From positions 190,441,485 through 190,505,484 of the forward strand of contig OZ018321.1 of the NCBI GenBank assembly GCA_963969495.1: DNA of 64,000 nucleotides, in the 5' to 3' direction. Below are positions 49,237 to 60,349 of the stretch, in pieces (the stretch's first letter is position 1; every line of letters starts with the position of its first letter). The notes below the pieces were generated by a model. The model was not told where the DNA came from, did not search any database, and saw only the letters and a program-made list of their open reading frames with translations. The DNA is from Ceratothoa steindachneri (Eukaryota; Arthropoda; Malacostraca; Isopoda; Cymothoidae). Made by a program: the position numbers and the translations under genes.

Positions 49237-51979
49237 ATGGTCAATACGACTAAATACATCAACAAGCTAAAGATCTTTTCTCTTAATGTTAATGGCTGGA
49301 TGGGAACAAAATTCGTCTACTACAATAAAATTTGTGAGGTAGACCCGGATATTGTCCTTATTTCTGAACACGGACTTAACCCAGAAACAGACCCTATTAA
49401 ACTGTATAACTATACCACCATCACGGCTAGTCACTCTAACGAGAGATATGACGGCGTCGCCCTTGCAGTTCGAAAGGGCATCAAATTTAAAGAAATAAGC
49501 GACCTAGAAGAATCATATCTAGCGATAAAAATTAGTACGCTTGTCGACGATTTAGTTATTGCAGTAGGGTACCCAATTTCCTCCGCCTCTTTAGAAGAAA
49601 CTGCTCTGTGATTCCCATCGGTAGCCTAAATGCTCGCTGCAGGGACGCTAGCTACACCACCGCATTCAATGGGGCAGGTAACTCCCTGAGGCTTCTTATA
49701 GAACGCGGCGTGGTAAACAGAGCAGGTCCAGATTTCGCTACGTACTTAACAAGGAGATCCTCAACTACCCCCGACATAGTACCAACGAATGACGGATTCG
49801 CGCTGAACCAAAATACCGTCTCTGGCCCTTATTCTCCCTCTGACCATCTTAGCATGATCACTACAATCTCGATCTCACCTATCCAGGTCGGAGTCCCCTC
49901 CCATAGATGCTTGCCCAAGGCTGACTGTCTCGAGTATAAAAGAGTCCTCCAAGATTTTTGGATAGAACCCTTGGACGGGTCTACCCTCGAGGACTTAGAT
50001 CGGCACTTCAAGGCCCTCACCACCAAGATCACAGAAGCAGATAGAGTAGCTATCCCGAGGGTTGAATATAAGACTCTCCCTGCTCCACGATGGAATGAGG
50101 AGATTACATCAAGGAAAGGCCGACTGAAGGAGCTTATTGCAAAAATAAATGAGAATGGGAACACGGCGGCGTGATACCGTGAACTTCGGGACCTGCGCAT
50201 GGAAATCAAATATTTCATCAGCGAAGAGTCTAAGGCAATCTGGGATGGTATGATTGATAAGATGGACATCGAAATCGACCCTAAAAAATTTTGGTCTCAG
50301 ATTAAAAGATTAAGTGGCACTCAGCAAAGTAAGTCCAATATTACCATCACAGCTGAGGGAAGAACTATCACCGAGGACCGAGATATAGAATTCCACTTCA
50401 GAGAGCACTGGAGGAGAAAGTTCGACATAACGGAGGAAAAAAATGACGATTTTGACTGGGAATACGAGGAAAGAGTCTTTTCAAACCTGGAAGAGCGAGG
50501 ACCATCCATAATGTCATACTACTTCGTCGATCACACCCGATGAGCAGAAGCCGAGGGAGAACCGTTCACCCATGAAGAATTCGAGACAGCCTTAAAGAAC
50601 TTTAAGCAGAGGGCCCCTGGTATATCAGGTATTACCAAGGTGCATTTAGTGAATGCCCCTTCAAACATCAATGAAGCCTTACTAAGTCTCTTCACTGCCT
50701 GTTTGAACGTTAGCTACTTCCCAGATCTATTCAAAAGGGCCAGAATGATCTTCATCTTGAAACCAGGGAAACCAAAAAAGGAAGTCAAAAGTTACAGGCC
50801 CATCTCCCTTCTAGAATTCATTAGGAAACTTTTGGAGAAACTTCTTAACGACAGACTGAGGAATCTCCTAGAAACTAGGGGTGGCTACAACAGACAACAA
50901 CATGGATTCCGTAGTCACCTCGGTACGGAAACTGCCCTTCCTCTCATGACAGAGTATATTGCGAATGCGAAGGCCAAAAATAGGAGGGTGGATGTTGTAC
51001 TCAGAGACGTGGCCTCTGCATTTGACAAGGTTTGGGTACCCGGATTGAAGATCAAGTTATGTAACCTCGAGATGGAAACCAATATAACCAGGATCCTCTG
51101 TGATTACTTAGAGGATAGAGAGACAACCATAAAAATTAATGATTACAAAGGGAAACCCTTTTCGTTGAACGCAGGAGTGCCTCAAGGGGGGTGTCTGAGC
51201 CCGACGCTGTATACCATCTACACGAGCGACCTCCCTTTTCCTATTCAGGACTACGCTGTATATGTTCAGCTAGCCGACGACATTACGCAAATTATAACAA
51301 GCGACTACCAAGCTCCTATAGATGTCGCAAATAGGACAGCCGGGGAAATCAACAACCTCAACCTCTTGGAAAATAGAAATAAAATTCGCACCAATATGGA
51401 TAAATTCAAAATCCTCACTATCAGACGTGTCAAAACGGCCGACATTATAGCAAATGGGGAGTACTATCCATATACACGAGAAGCCCGTGTTCTGGGATTG
51501 CAGATTACATCAAATGGATATAATAATCATATCAAGGAGAAAGTCTCGCACATAAGATCAGACTTAGACAACTTTACAGGTTCAGGAGACTCTCCTTCCG
51601 CAATAAGAGGAAGTTGTATTTGGCCTTAGTTAGGTCAATCATGCTATACCCCGCCGTTCCGTTACATTTGGCAAGCAAGACACAAATTCGCACGGCACAA
51701 GCAGTGCAAAATCAAGCTCTACGATTCATCCTTGATCTCAGTTTACTAGACATGGTCCCATCGATTAGACTACATGAACTCTCAGATATCGACCCCCTGA
51801 ATGTGACATTGCACAGAAGAGCGACAAGAATATGGAGGAGCATGCATAACTACTTATCCGAAAGAGTCATGCAAGATATAGAAATTCCCGAAAATGACGA
51901 CCCGAATAGACATTACAAACGAGGATTCGCCAGCAGCCAAAAGCGGGTGCAAGAATACCTGGAACCGATCTACAGATAA
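49237..51979 (+). pseudogene. LINE copy C ORF2 (endonuclease-RT), four lesions
   Basis: About 914 codons. The endonuclease (first ~230 residues) has IFSLNVNGWMG, LISEHGLN, PIGSLNARCRD and SPSDHLSMI. The usual GDLNAR Asp is Ser here, which should hurt metal-dependent cleavage. The RT region has FKQRAPGISGITKVH, KSYRPISLLEF, QQHGFRSHLGTETA, VLRDVASAFDKVW, NAGVPQGGCLSPTLYTIY and the catalytic box QLADDITQII (LADD in place of Y/FADD). The tail has YLALVRSIMLYPAVPLHL and DPLNVTLHRRATRIW, ending at TAA 51979. Lesions are a frameshift near 49600, TGA at 50172, TGA at 50541 and a frameshift near 51590. Jockey/R1-type ORF2 proteins are the nearest relatives I recognise; the clade is uncertain. Confidence 0.9.
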
Positions 51980-52333
51980 CTATTTCTCACCGGAAAAACA
52001 ATTAAAATAAATATCCGAATAATTGGATGTTAAACTGAATATTACGAAATAAAAAGATCCGTCGTAGACAAAAAAAAAGAAAAAAAAAGATCCGTAGTGG
52101 ACAAGATGATAAATGAATATGGCATAGTCATAACTCTCGCTACAAAAATGCAAAAGCATTAAAACAAAGGCTCGAATGCTTAAATAACATGCACGGAAGC
52201 AACATACAAGTGCATGGAAAGCCAAGCCAGACGTACTGGCACATCATTCTCTTACTAAAATACCACTTTTTCTATCTTTTACCTCTCTTACTATCACACC
52301 CCTTTTCTATCTTTTACGATCCTTGAATCCTTG
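51980..52333 (+). other. 3' UTR of LINE copy C
   Basis: Holds two A-rich units with GATCCGTCGTAGACAAA and GATCCGTAGTGGACAAG (GATC at 52056 and 52089), then the blocks shared with copy E: GGCTCGAATGCTTAA, TCTCTTACTAAAATACC and CTTTTCTATCTTTTACGATC. The paired ATCCTTGA units form the terminus. Confidence 0.8.
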
Positions 52334-52346
52334 AATATGATTAGTT
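52334..52346. other. Target-site duplication of LINE copy C, right
   Basis: AATATGATTAGTT, identical to 47226-47238. Confidence 0.9.
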
Positions 52347-52395
52347 AATTTGTTCACTATTATTATTCACTTTAATGCTCACTTTTCCGTATTCA
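52347..52395 (-). repeat. AGTGAA-rich tract, part 2
   Basis: TTCACT motifs on plus (AGTGAA on minus) begin directly after the ORF1 stop of copy D and continue, past the copy C insertion, at 47225 and below. Confidence 0.6.
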
Positions 52396-53870
52396 CTATT
52401 TAATTTCCGATGTTTTTTGTCCACTACGTATAGCTTTAAATGTCGTCATGTTTACGTTATGTACGTCTCTAGGGTTGATGTAAACTAGGGATTTTAGGAG
52501 TAGAGCCGACACTTCTTTCCTGGAGTATGGTCCCTCGTACGTCCATTTGTACTCACCCGCAGCTAGGCCGATGATGAGTAGTTCCAAGTCGTCTTTGGGG
52601 GCCGGGGACAGGGGGGAGCCAAAAACACGTAGACCCATGTCTTTCCCGTCGAAAAAAAGACCTCTTTCGAGGATTTCCTTTTTCTAGGTGAGGGGAAACC
52701 CTTCGTGTTTTCCATCCTCCTCTTCTTCCTCGTCCGAAGTGTCTTGTTGTTTCTGCGGCGTTTCCTCTTGAGTCTTCTTCTTTGCGCCTTTTTTCTCTTC
52801 TTCTCTTTCCGAAGGCGTTTGTATTTTCCCTTCTTCTTCTTTTTCAGTTTCCTTTACCCCTTTACTTGCAGGTGCCCTCTTTTGCTCTTCGATGAACTCG
52901 AGATTGAAAAGGCCCGCCGAGTTTGGGTTTTTGGGAAACCAAACCTTCTTATTACAACCATTCTTCTCAAGAAGAAGGTTGAGGTGGGATGAGAAGGAAC
53001 CGGGGTTTGTAAGGTTTGCCAGGTGGGCGACCATGGCCATGATTTCTTGCCCTTCCTTAGGCATGACCAACCTCCTAGTGTTTATTCGTGTCGGAGTGGT
53101 CGTTCTTGCTGCCGTATCCACGTACGTGTTTTTTTTCCTCTCTTCTGTTTCTTCCTTTATCCTCTCTCATTTTTTGCGGATCGCCTCTTTCCGAATTTGG
53201 CACCTCATGGCCAGGGCCCTGTGGTCACCCCCACAATGTATGCACTTTTGCACCCTTTCCCTGGACTCTTTCCAACCGTGCCCGGTTTAGGCGCTGTTGG
53301 AGCATGTAGGGTCGGCGGTTGTGCAGTCTTTAGTAGCGTGTTTTTCGACTGCATAGCACTTGAAGCAGCAGTCGATTTGTATGTAATCTTCTTTTTCAAT
53401 TTGTTCAGGGCTGACTTTCAGGTAAAAGCCGACCAGCCCATCGTTTTTGGCTCGGTTTACCATATCGATGCTACTGAAGACTACCTTGACCATGCCGCTT
53501 CCTTTTCCAAATTTGTAGACTGCTGTGATGCAGGCCGACTCTTGTTTCGCCGTAAGTTCGTTTTTGATTTCTTCACAGGAATTTTCTGTGAAGATTGGGT
53601 CCAGTCTCCTTAGTATAATGGTTCGTTGGGCCAGGATTTCTTGCGGTATACTGGCTTCAAGCCCAATCTTTTTGAGATGAGCTTGAGCCTCGTCGGAGAC
53701 CAACCTCTCGACGTCTCCCATTGTGCTGCAAATGGTTGCATATCCATTGGGAGTGTCGAGGAGTCAGATCAGAACCCCGTTGATCTTTTTATATATCGTT
53801 TGAATCACTTCCATTTTTTCAGGTTTAGATGCCCCCTTATAGTACGGAGGGGGATCCTCTTGCAGTCATG
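52396..53870 (-). pseudogene. LINE copy D: ORF1 without ORF2
   Basis: One minus-strand frame runs for about 490 codons with four in-frame stops (53766-53764, 53289-53287, 53169-53167, 52686-52684) and no frameshift. Landmarks are KPEKMEVIQTIYKKINGVL, LDTPNGYATIC, RTIILRRLDPIFTENSCEE and knuckle 1 CFKCYAVEKHATKDC. Knuckle 2 is degraded (CSNSA, two Cys to Ser), and knuckle 3 is CIHCGGDHRALAMRC. Next come MAMVAHLANLTNPGSFSSHL, a Lys/Glu-rich linker ending DTSDEEEEEDGK, and the C-terminal module with GEYKWTYEGPYSRKE. The true stop is TAG at 52398-52396. Downstream there is AGTGAA-rich DNA and no endonuclease or RT. It is either an ORF1-only half-element or a copy that lost ORF2. Confidence 0.85.
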
Positions 53871-55107
53871 GGGGGCTGCCTCCCATGTTGGGGCCCCTCT
53901 TCTTGTAACTTTTTATTGAAAGATGACGTGTGAATAAAAGTTTTTTCCTTCTCGCACGAATAAAATTAATACTTATTGCGCACCGACTTTATCTTAGCCT
54001 TCCTCCTTTCTTTGTCCCCTACCCACACCTACCCATTTACATCGTTCAGATTCAGTTTAAAAATTTGCTTAATTATGATTGGCTAAATTATGCATAGCTT
54101 ATGCTTACGTATAATAGCTATATATAGAGCAGCATTTTGTGAAAAAACTGCTGAAAATCGGGGAGGTACCCATGTTTACTTAAGTAGAAATTCAAAAAGA
54201 GAGAAGAAACAAGCATAAAGATAAAGATATTTACCCGACTATATACAAACCCAACCAACGAAATAACCAACCAAGACACCAGATTGATACCCTAATGAGA
54301 CAACCGAATTTAAACAACCTAAATAGGAAGAAACAACAGACTAAGAAGACAACGCAGATCAGAAGTGTAAACAGAAATAGTACGAACAAAATTAACTAAA
54401 AGTGTAATAAATGAACTATATTAAAAGTTAAACAAAAATGATAGTGAAGTGAAAGTTAATAGTTAAACAAGTGAACATAGTAAAACTAAAGTGAAATAGC
54501 GAAAAAAGTGATAACAACAAGAGAAAGTGAAACAAAGTAAGGAAAGTAAAAACAAGTAACATAACAATACATAAACAAAGCTGAGAGCTAAGATAACTTA
54601 AAACGGCATCAATGCTACAATAAATACATGAATGAAAGATGAAGAGAATAAGGGAACAGAGATTAGGCGGTTCTCCCGCTTCTCTATGAGGAACATAAAT
54701 GCTAAAAGTGTTAGAAAGTAAGTAAGAATGATGAGTAAATGCATGACGGTGGTTCGGAATCCACGTTAATCAGCAGCTCCCCTTTGTCATTCGGGCAAGG
54801 GTATTCCACCCTTTCCACCTTTGATTACTGAGGTTGCTCAATCTTTCCCCTCACCAATCTGTCCTCTTTTAACTCAAAACTTTCCGTCTCCCACAGCTAT
54901 AAACCCTCTTCTAAAGCTTGTTCCGGACTTCCCATTAAGCACTTCACTATCGGTTCACTTGAACTCAGAGTCAAAAGTGTGGAGAGTTTCTCCAGGAGCA
55001 AATCGGCTGTGGGCCTCCTTCTCTTCTGTGCTCCCCCGATCGTGGGAGGGGTAGAGAGGGAAGGAGTAACCGCGAGCCGTACCTCCCTCCCCAAAAAAAA
55101 AAAATAT
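53871..55107. other. Non-coding spacer with an A-rich AGTGAA-containing tract
   Basis: 54380-54600 on the plus strand is rich in AGTGAA/AAGTGAAA, similar in style to the tract below copy D but in the opposite orientation. TATATATAGAGCAGCATTTT at 54119-54138 is TATA-box-like. No gene is recognised; a short poly(A) run at 55092-55104 precedes copy E. Confidence 0.45.
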
Positions 55108-55620
55108 GACTGCGCCTTTTGGAAGATTTATCATGTACTTGATAAAGTAAAGTCCTGCTACATCCACTGTCGGAGTTCTACACTGTGATTAGTAGGTAAG
55201 AGGATACCCGGAGTTTGAGGAACGCCGCTTCGGATCCAGCCTTCACCGACTGCTCTTGCATACGGCCACCTCCGCGCGCGCGCGAGCAAGAATCAACAAG
55301 GAAATTTGGATACTTTGTAGATTTAACCGCGAATTTGCTCATTTCTACTCAGCAGCCAATCTCTGGTACTGATAGCTTTTCTGCCACCAAAGGTCTGTAG
55401 AAGTCTGTCTCTGACGTGTCCGATCCCCAGAAGAAAGCCTTATAGGGGGCGCGAAGAAGGAGGCCCCACTCAGGGGCGGAGTGGTCAGGGCAGATAGGAG
55501 GACCTTGATAGACATATTACATAGGTAGGGAAGAAAAGGTGAACCAGAGACTATTTAGGAATACGCCCCCGTGATAAGGGCTTGCTACGCTTCAAGAAGG
55601 AACCCTCAGTTAGGGCCGCC

Positions 55621-56935
55621 ATGGACGACCCCAGCAGCGAGAAACGCGTCCCTTTCCGGGTCAAAGAGCGATGTCAGAAGCCCACGAGCGAGAAAGTATT
55701 TAAGGTCATCTCCAAGCTTTTACAACACGAATCAAGACCTTGACAAACTACTTAGGGAAAAGTCGTGAGAAGATCTACAAAAAATCAGTCTTACGCCTAA
55801 GGTTCCTTCACATGTCTCAGCAAAGAAGTCAATCATATGTCGGCGTATTGACCCCTATGTGGAGATCACTCTGCTGAAGAAATCAAAAAAGAGATTGAAG
55901 AAAAACAAAATTGGCAAAGATCAACGAGGCTATAAAATTCAAGAAACGTGATAGCGTTGAACATACACGCGTGTTTAAAGTAGTATTCAAAACAACCAAG
56001 ATGGCTGCAAAGGCAGCAGAAAACTGGCTGATTATGTTCTAATCGAAAGTCTCCGCTAGCTGCATGGAGAGAGAATTGTTTGTTCCACTGCAAATTTTTT
56101 TTAGCGTGCTACACAATGGAGAAGAATTTGGCCACACCTGGGTAGATTACAAGAAGTGCCTGAACTGCAGCAACTCCCACTGCACCTTATCGATGGTATG
56201 CTCAATTCAAAAGACTGATTTCCGACAAAAAGGCGATGATTGAAGAAAGGAATAGAAGAGCCACTACTAGCTATGAACAGACGGCAAAGAACACAGAACA
56301 GGAAAAAATTATGCTGCAATTCGACCCAAACATGAGGTCGGATTTCGTAATGTGCATTTTACATGCCCATTTCACTAACATTACAGAACCAGGAAGCTAC
56401 GCAACTGAGCTTAATAAAATGTGGATTCACAATGGTCTTTAACCAATGTGGTTCCCTGACAACCTCCCATCAGGAGATCTTTTCTACGTCAAACTAAAGA
56501 GCATGAAGCAAATGGTGCTGAGGTCTCGCTTGGCTTCTCGAGACCCACTCCTACGCAAGAAGGACCAAGACGAGGACGAGGAAGCTACGATGGAAACGGG
56601 CAACCTACCAAGTGGGACGATTACGCAAAAGGAAATTAAATTTGATACAGTGGCAATCGCAGCTGCCGTGCTCTCCATACCATTCAAAAATACACAAGAC
56701 TTATGTATCAAAATTTACGGCTCCCCAGCGCTCCTATACCAAAGAAGGCCGAGGTTATGGATTTAATTTATGGGATCATAAAAGGAAAATTTAAATGGGA
56801 TCTTGATGCCAACATCTCAGAAGTAGACCTGTTACAAGCTCTCAGACGGGGCCAGATCCAAATCTGTCCCGAATCCTGCTTCAACCTTAACCAGGATCAG
56901 TTTAGAAAGAAACGATCGGGAAGAGTAAGGTAACC
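55621..56935 (+). pseudogene. LINE copy E ORF1
   Basis: ATG in a strong context (GCCGCCATGG) gives MDDPSSEKRVPFRVKERC, parallel to copy C. Frameshifts follow near 55735. Visible pieces are TNQDLDKLLREKS, VSAKKSIICRRIDPYVE, a damaged zinc-knuckle region keeping only EFGHTWVDYKKCLNCSNSHC (56120-56185), and MRSDFVMCILHAHFTNITEP. The C-terminal module follows (LIYGIIKGKFKWDLDANISE; GQIQICPESCFNLNQDQFRK), with TAA at 56931. The loss of knuckle 1 and part of 2 would abolish normal RNA binding. Confidence 0.82.
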
Positions 56936-56983
56936 CGACAGGAAAAGAGGAACTAAGGTCAAGCAACCCAATAATAATTAATA

Positions 56984-59760
56984 ATGGCTACTTATCCTAA
57001 ACTCATCAAAGGTTTAAAAATCTTCTCGCTCAACGTAAATGGTTGGACCACCAAGAGTAAGATGTACAATGAGATTATAAGATCCATTGATCCTGATATC
57101 GTACTCATCTCGGAACATGGTTTAAATTATGATAATGAGTATATAAAAATATACAACTACAAGGTACTGATGGCTAACCACTCGAAGGAGATGAACGATG
57201 GAGCAGCCATTGCCATCAGAAAGGGAATCAACTTCAAGGAGATACGGGACTTGGAGGAATCTTATATGGCAATTAAGATCCGCATGACATTTGATGACCT
57301 GGTAGTTTCGGTCGCGTATCAACCTCCCATGATCCGTATCTTCCGATCCCTAACTTCCTGCGACTTTTCAGGAGAGAATCGTCAACAATCTTAATCGGAG
57401 ATTTAAACACCGGCTGTAGGAAAGCCGGATATACTACAGCATTCGAAGGAGCCGGTTACTCGCTGAGCTTGTAAATTGACAGAGGCATAGTACAGAGAGT
57501 AGGTCCTGATTTCGCCACTTTCCATACGGCAAGGTCGGTGACTCCACCGAATATAGTTCTAACGAATAAGAACTTTTCTCTGAATCAACTGACTCTTCCT
57601 ACCCCCTTCATTCCATCAGACCATGTCAGTATGATCAGCCATTTCTCACCTCTCTGATCCAAGTACGGGTTCCTAAGCGTAAATGTATAGTAAGAGCCAA
57701 CTGGGAGTTAACCGTGAAGATTTACAACATGTGCAGGTCGGACAACTGTAAGGTGCTACTCTCGACAAAATCGACGGAAAAATCGAGCACCTTACATCAA
57801 AGATTTCAGAAGCTGACCGCTTAGCTGTCCCCTAGACGGAGCATAAAATAATATCAGCTCCAAGGTAGGACCCTAATATTCAAGAGAAAATGAATCAACT
57901 AGAGGCAACCATCTACTTCACAAACATGTATCGGATCAAGGCGCATCGGTACCAAGAGATATAAGATCTAAGGAATAAGATTAAGCGTCGCATAATGGAG
58001 AAATTGAGAGACCAATGGGATGAGATAATAGCTAAAATTGACGCAGAAGGAGACCCTAGAAAGTTCTGGAGTCAACTGAAAAGATTGCGAGGCACTCTCC
58101 CCATGAGTCGTATAAAAATTAAAGTTAATGTCGTAGAACTCATAGAAGACCACCACATCGAGCGTGAGTTCAGAACATATTGGCAGAATCGTTTTCGTGT
58201 TGGGGATGAGGAGAACGAAATTTTTGATGAGAGGTACGAGGAGCAAGTTCTTTCAAGCCTCCGTGAACTGGGGACCGACATCACACCGTATCACTTTGTG
58301 GACGATACACGTCTCGCAGCAGAAGAAGGTAGACCCTTCTTCCATAAAGAGTATGAGGAAGCCCTAAAGAGCTTCAAGCAAAAGGCGCCACGGATTACTG
58401 GCATCCCTAAGATGCATTTAATAAACGCCCCCAACAACGTTAACGAAGCTCTACTCGAAGTGTTTAACACCTGCCTCAATGTCGGATATTTCCCGGACCA
58501 GTTCAAGAGAGCCTGTATGATATTCATACCAAAGCCCGGCAAGCCCAAGACAGAGATTGAAAGCTACAGACCCATTTCTCTGTTAGAATTTATGGGCAAG
58601 CTACTAGAGACGCTTCTTAACAATAAACTGAAGGACTTCCTAGAATAGAACAACTTATATAATCACCAACAGCATGGCTCCGAAAGAAACTGGGTACCGA
58701 AACGGCTCTGGCTTTAATCAATGAAAGGATAGCTCTCGTCAAGGATGGCAACGGCAATGTCGACGCTGTACTGCGAGAAGTGGCCTCGGCCTTTGACAAG
58801 GTGTGGCTACCGGGGCTAAAGAAGAAAATCAGCGATCTATATATGGATGACAACGTAACGAAAATACTCTGCGACTACTTGGAAGATCACAAGATCAAGA
58901 AGCAGGCGTAAGAGTAAATGACATCAAGGGGTAACCGTTTAACCTCGAAGCAGGAGTGCTACAAGGGGGTTGCCTCAGCCCTAAATTGTATACAGTATAT
59001 ACGGCTAACCTACCTTACCCTGATCAAGACCTTGCCTAGTACCTCCAGTTGGTTGATGACATCACACAGGTCATCATCAGCATTTATAAAAACCCTGTCA
59101 ACATCGCAAACAGGACAAGTAGGGAGATCGAAAATTTCAACGAGTTTGAAAGAAGGAACAAGATTAGAACCAATGTTCAGAAGTTTAAAATGATACCTAT
59201 GTGGCGTCGGAAGACAGCGAACGTCCTGGTGCGGTGTGAAGTCTATGAATACTCGAGAGAGGGCCGGGTACTTGGCCTGACGTTGAGCTCGAAGGGGTAC
59301 AATGCCCATTACAAGGATAAAATCGCCACTGCAATGAGGACGCTACGGACTCTGTACCGTTCCAAGCAACTCTCTCCGAACAACAAGAAAAAACTATATA
59401 TGCTATTAGTTAGGCCGCATCTACTGTATCCCGTCATCTCCCCCCATACCCTAAGCAAAATTCATCATTAAGAAAACCTAAGTTGTCCAGAATAAAGCCA
59501 CACGCTTCATTGCGAACCCCACCCGATGGGACCGGATCCCCTCCGAAGTCTTCCATCAAGCGACAGACATGGAACCCATCAATATTACCCTGAACAGAAG
59601 AGCACAGGATATATGGCAAAAAGTTTACCAGATCGTGGCCGACGAAGTACTTAATCCGATCAGTCTACCAATTGTGGAACTACCCGAGATGCGATTTAAG
59701 CGCGACTTCAAAAGAAGTCAGCTGCTAACCCTACAAGATATTCCCCCAATTTATCGATAA
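56984..59760 (+). pseudogene. LINE copy E ORF2 (endonuclease-RT)
   Basis: ATG at 56984 gives MATYPKLIKGLKIFSLNVNG. The endonuclease has LISEHGLN, TILIGDLNTGCR and FIPSDHVSMI after a frameshift near 57340. The RT has FKQKAPRITGIPKMHLINAP, ESYRPISLLEF and VLREVASAFDKVW. The box GVLQGGCLSPKLYTVY has Pro to Leu, and the catalytic box QLVDDITQVII has VDD for ADD. The tail has LYMLLVRPHLLYPVI, MEPINITLNRRAQDIWQKVY and a stop at 59760. Stops and frameshifts are common between 57650 and 57990 and near 58650, 58910 and 59470. RT residues are otherwise well kept. Confidence 0.87.
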
Positions 59761-60284
59761 ATTTACCAACAGAATAAACTATATTTATGAACCAAAATTT
59801 TAAACAAACTAACAATGAAAGATCCGAAGAAGACATTCTACTGTATAATGGAATATAAAAACAAATAAAATAAAACAAAAGATCCGAAGAGGAGAAATTT
59901 GAAAAAATAAAGTAAACAAAAGATCAGAAGTCGACAAATTTTCAAATATAGACAATTAAATAAAAGATCCGAAGTGGATAAATCTTAGAAAAAAAAGAAG
60001 AAAAGATCCGAAATGGACAAACTAATGATAAAATATAAACAAGTAGACCAAAAACATTAAACAAGGAATTGCAAATCAAGTCTTATAGCATCTAGAAGGA
60101 TTTACACCAACGACAAAGGTTTGAATGCTTAACTTAACGACACTGCAAAGACAAGATAAATGAACATCTAATGAGATTGACAGACAACCCGGCACACATT
60201 TTCTTTCACTAAAACAACCCCTTTTCTATCTTTTTTCTAAACTCTATCTCCACATTTTCTTATCTTTTACGATCGTTGAGCGTC
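59761..60284 (+). other. 3' UTR of LINE copy E with five-unit A-rich array
   Basis: AAAGATCCGAAG-type units have GATC at 59821, 59881, 59922 (GATCAG), 59966 and 60005, spaced 60, 41, 44 and 39 bp. After the array come GGTTTGAATGCTTAACTTAA and two CTTTTCTATCTTTT-like blocks shared with copy C. There is no poly(A) signal I can assign. Confidence 0.82.
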
Positions 60285-60349
60285 GTTGAAAAAAGATAGT
60301 ATTAGCAGTCATTATTCTAGAAGCAAGAAGTTATCATTACCGTTCACAA

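Larger units (their letters stand above)
47239..52333 (+). mobile_element. Full-length LINE copy C of the two-ORF family
   Basis: 5095 bp between perfect 13-bp direct repeats. The order is a 512-bp 5' UTR starting GACTGCGC, ORF1 (47751-49235, intact), ORF2 (49237-51979, lightly damaged) and a 3' UTR with two AAAAAGATCCGTCGTAG-like units (52056, 52089), AGGCTCGAATGCTTAA, TTTTCTATCTTTTACGATCC and the terminal repeat ATCCTTGA x2. There is no poly(A). The target duplication and short 3' tandem tail point to target-primed reverse transcription. Copy E has the same start and end, so these are the true element ends. Confidence 0.9.
55108..60284 (+). mobile_element. Full-length LINE copy E
   Basis: It starts GACTGCGC like copy C and has a 513-bp 5' UTR. 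That UTR shares TCTGACGTGTCCGA, AGGGGGCGCGAAGAAGG and GGGGCGGAGTGGTCAG-like blocks with copy C. ORF1 (55621-56935) and ORF2 (56984-59760) follow, separated by 48 nt. The 3' UTR has five array units and ends near TTTTACGATCGTTGAGCGTC plus GTTGA. A-rich sequence on both sides (AAAAAATAT and AAAAAAGATAG) may be an imperfect target duplication. More decayed than copy C. Confidence 0.85.

Noticed and set aside
52705..53613. Plus-strand frames of up to 196 codons
   Set aside because: They are antisense shadows of the copy D ORF1, which carries the zinc knuckles on the minus strand.
54380..54600. Homology between this A-rich tract and 46821-47238
   Set aside because: Both are rich in AGTGAA motifs, but I could not align them convincingly by eye, so it may be shared composition only.
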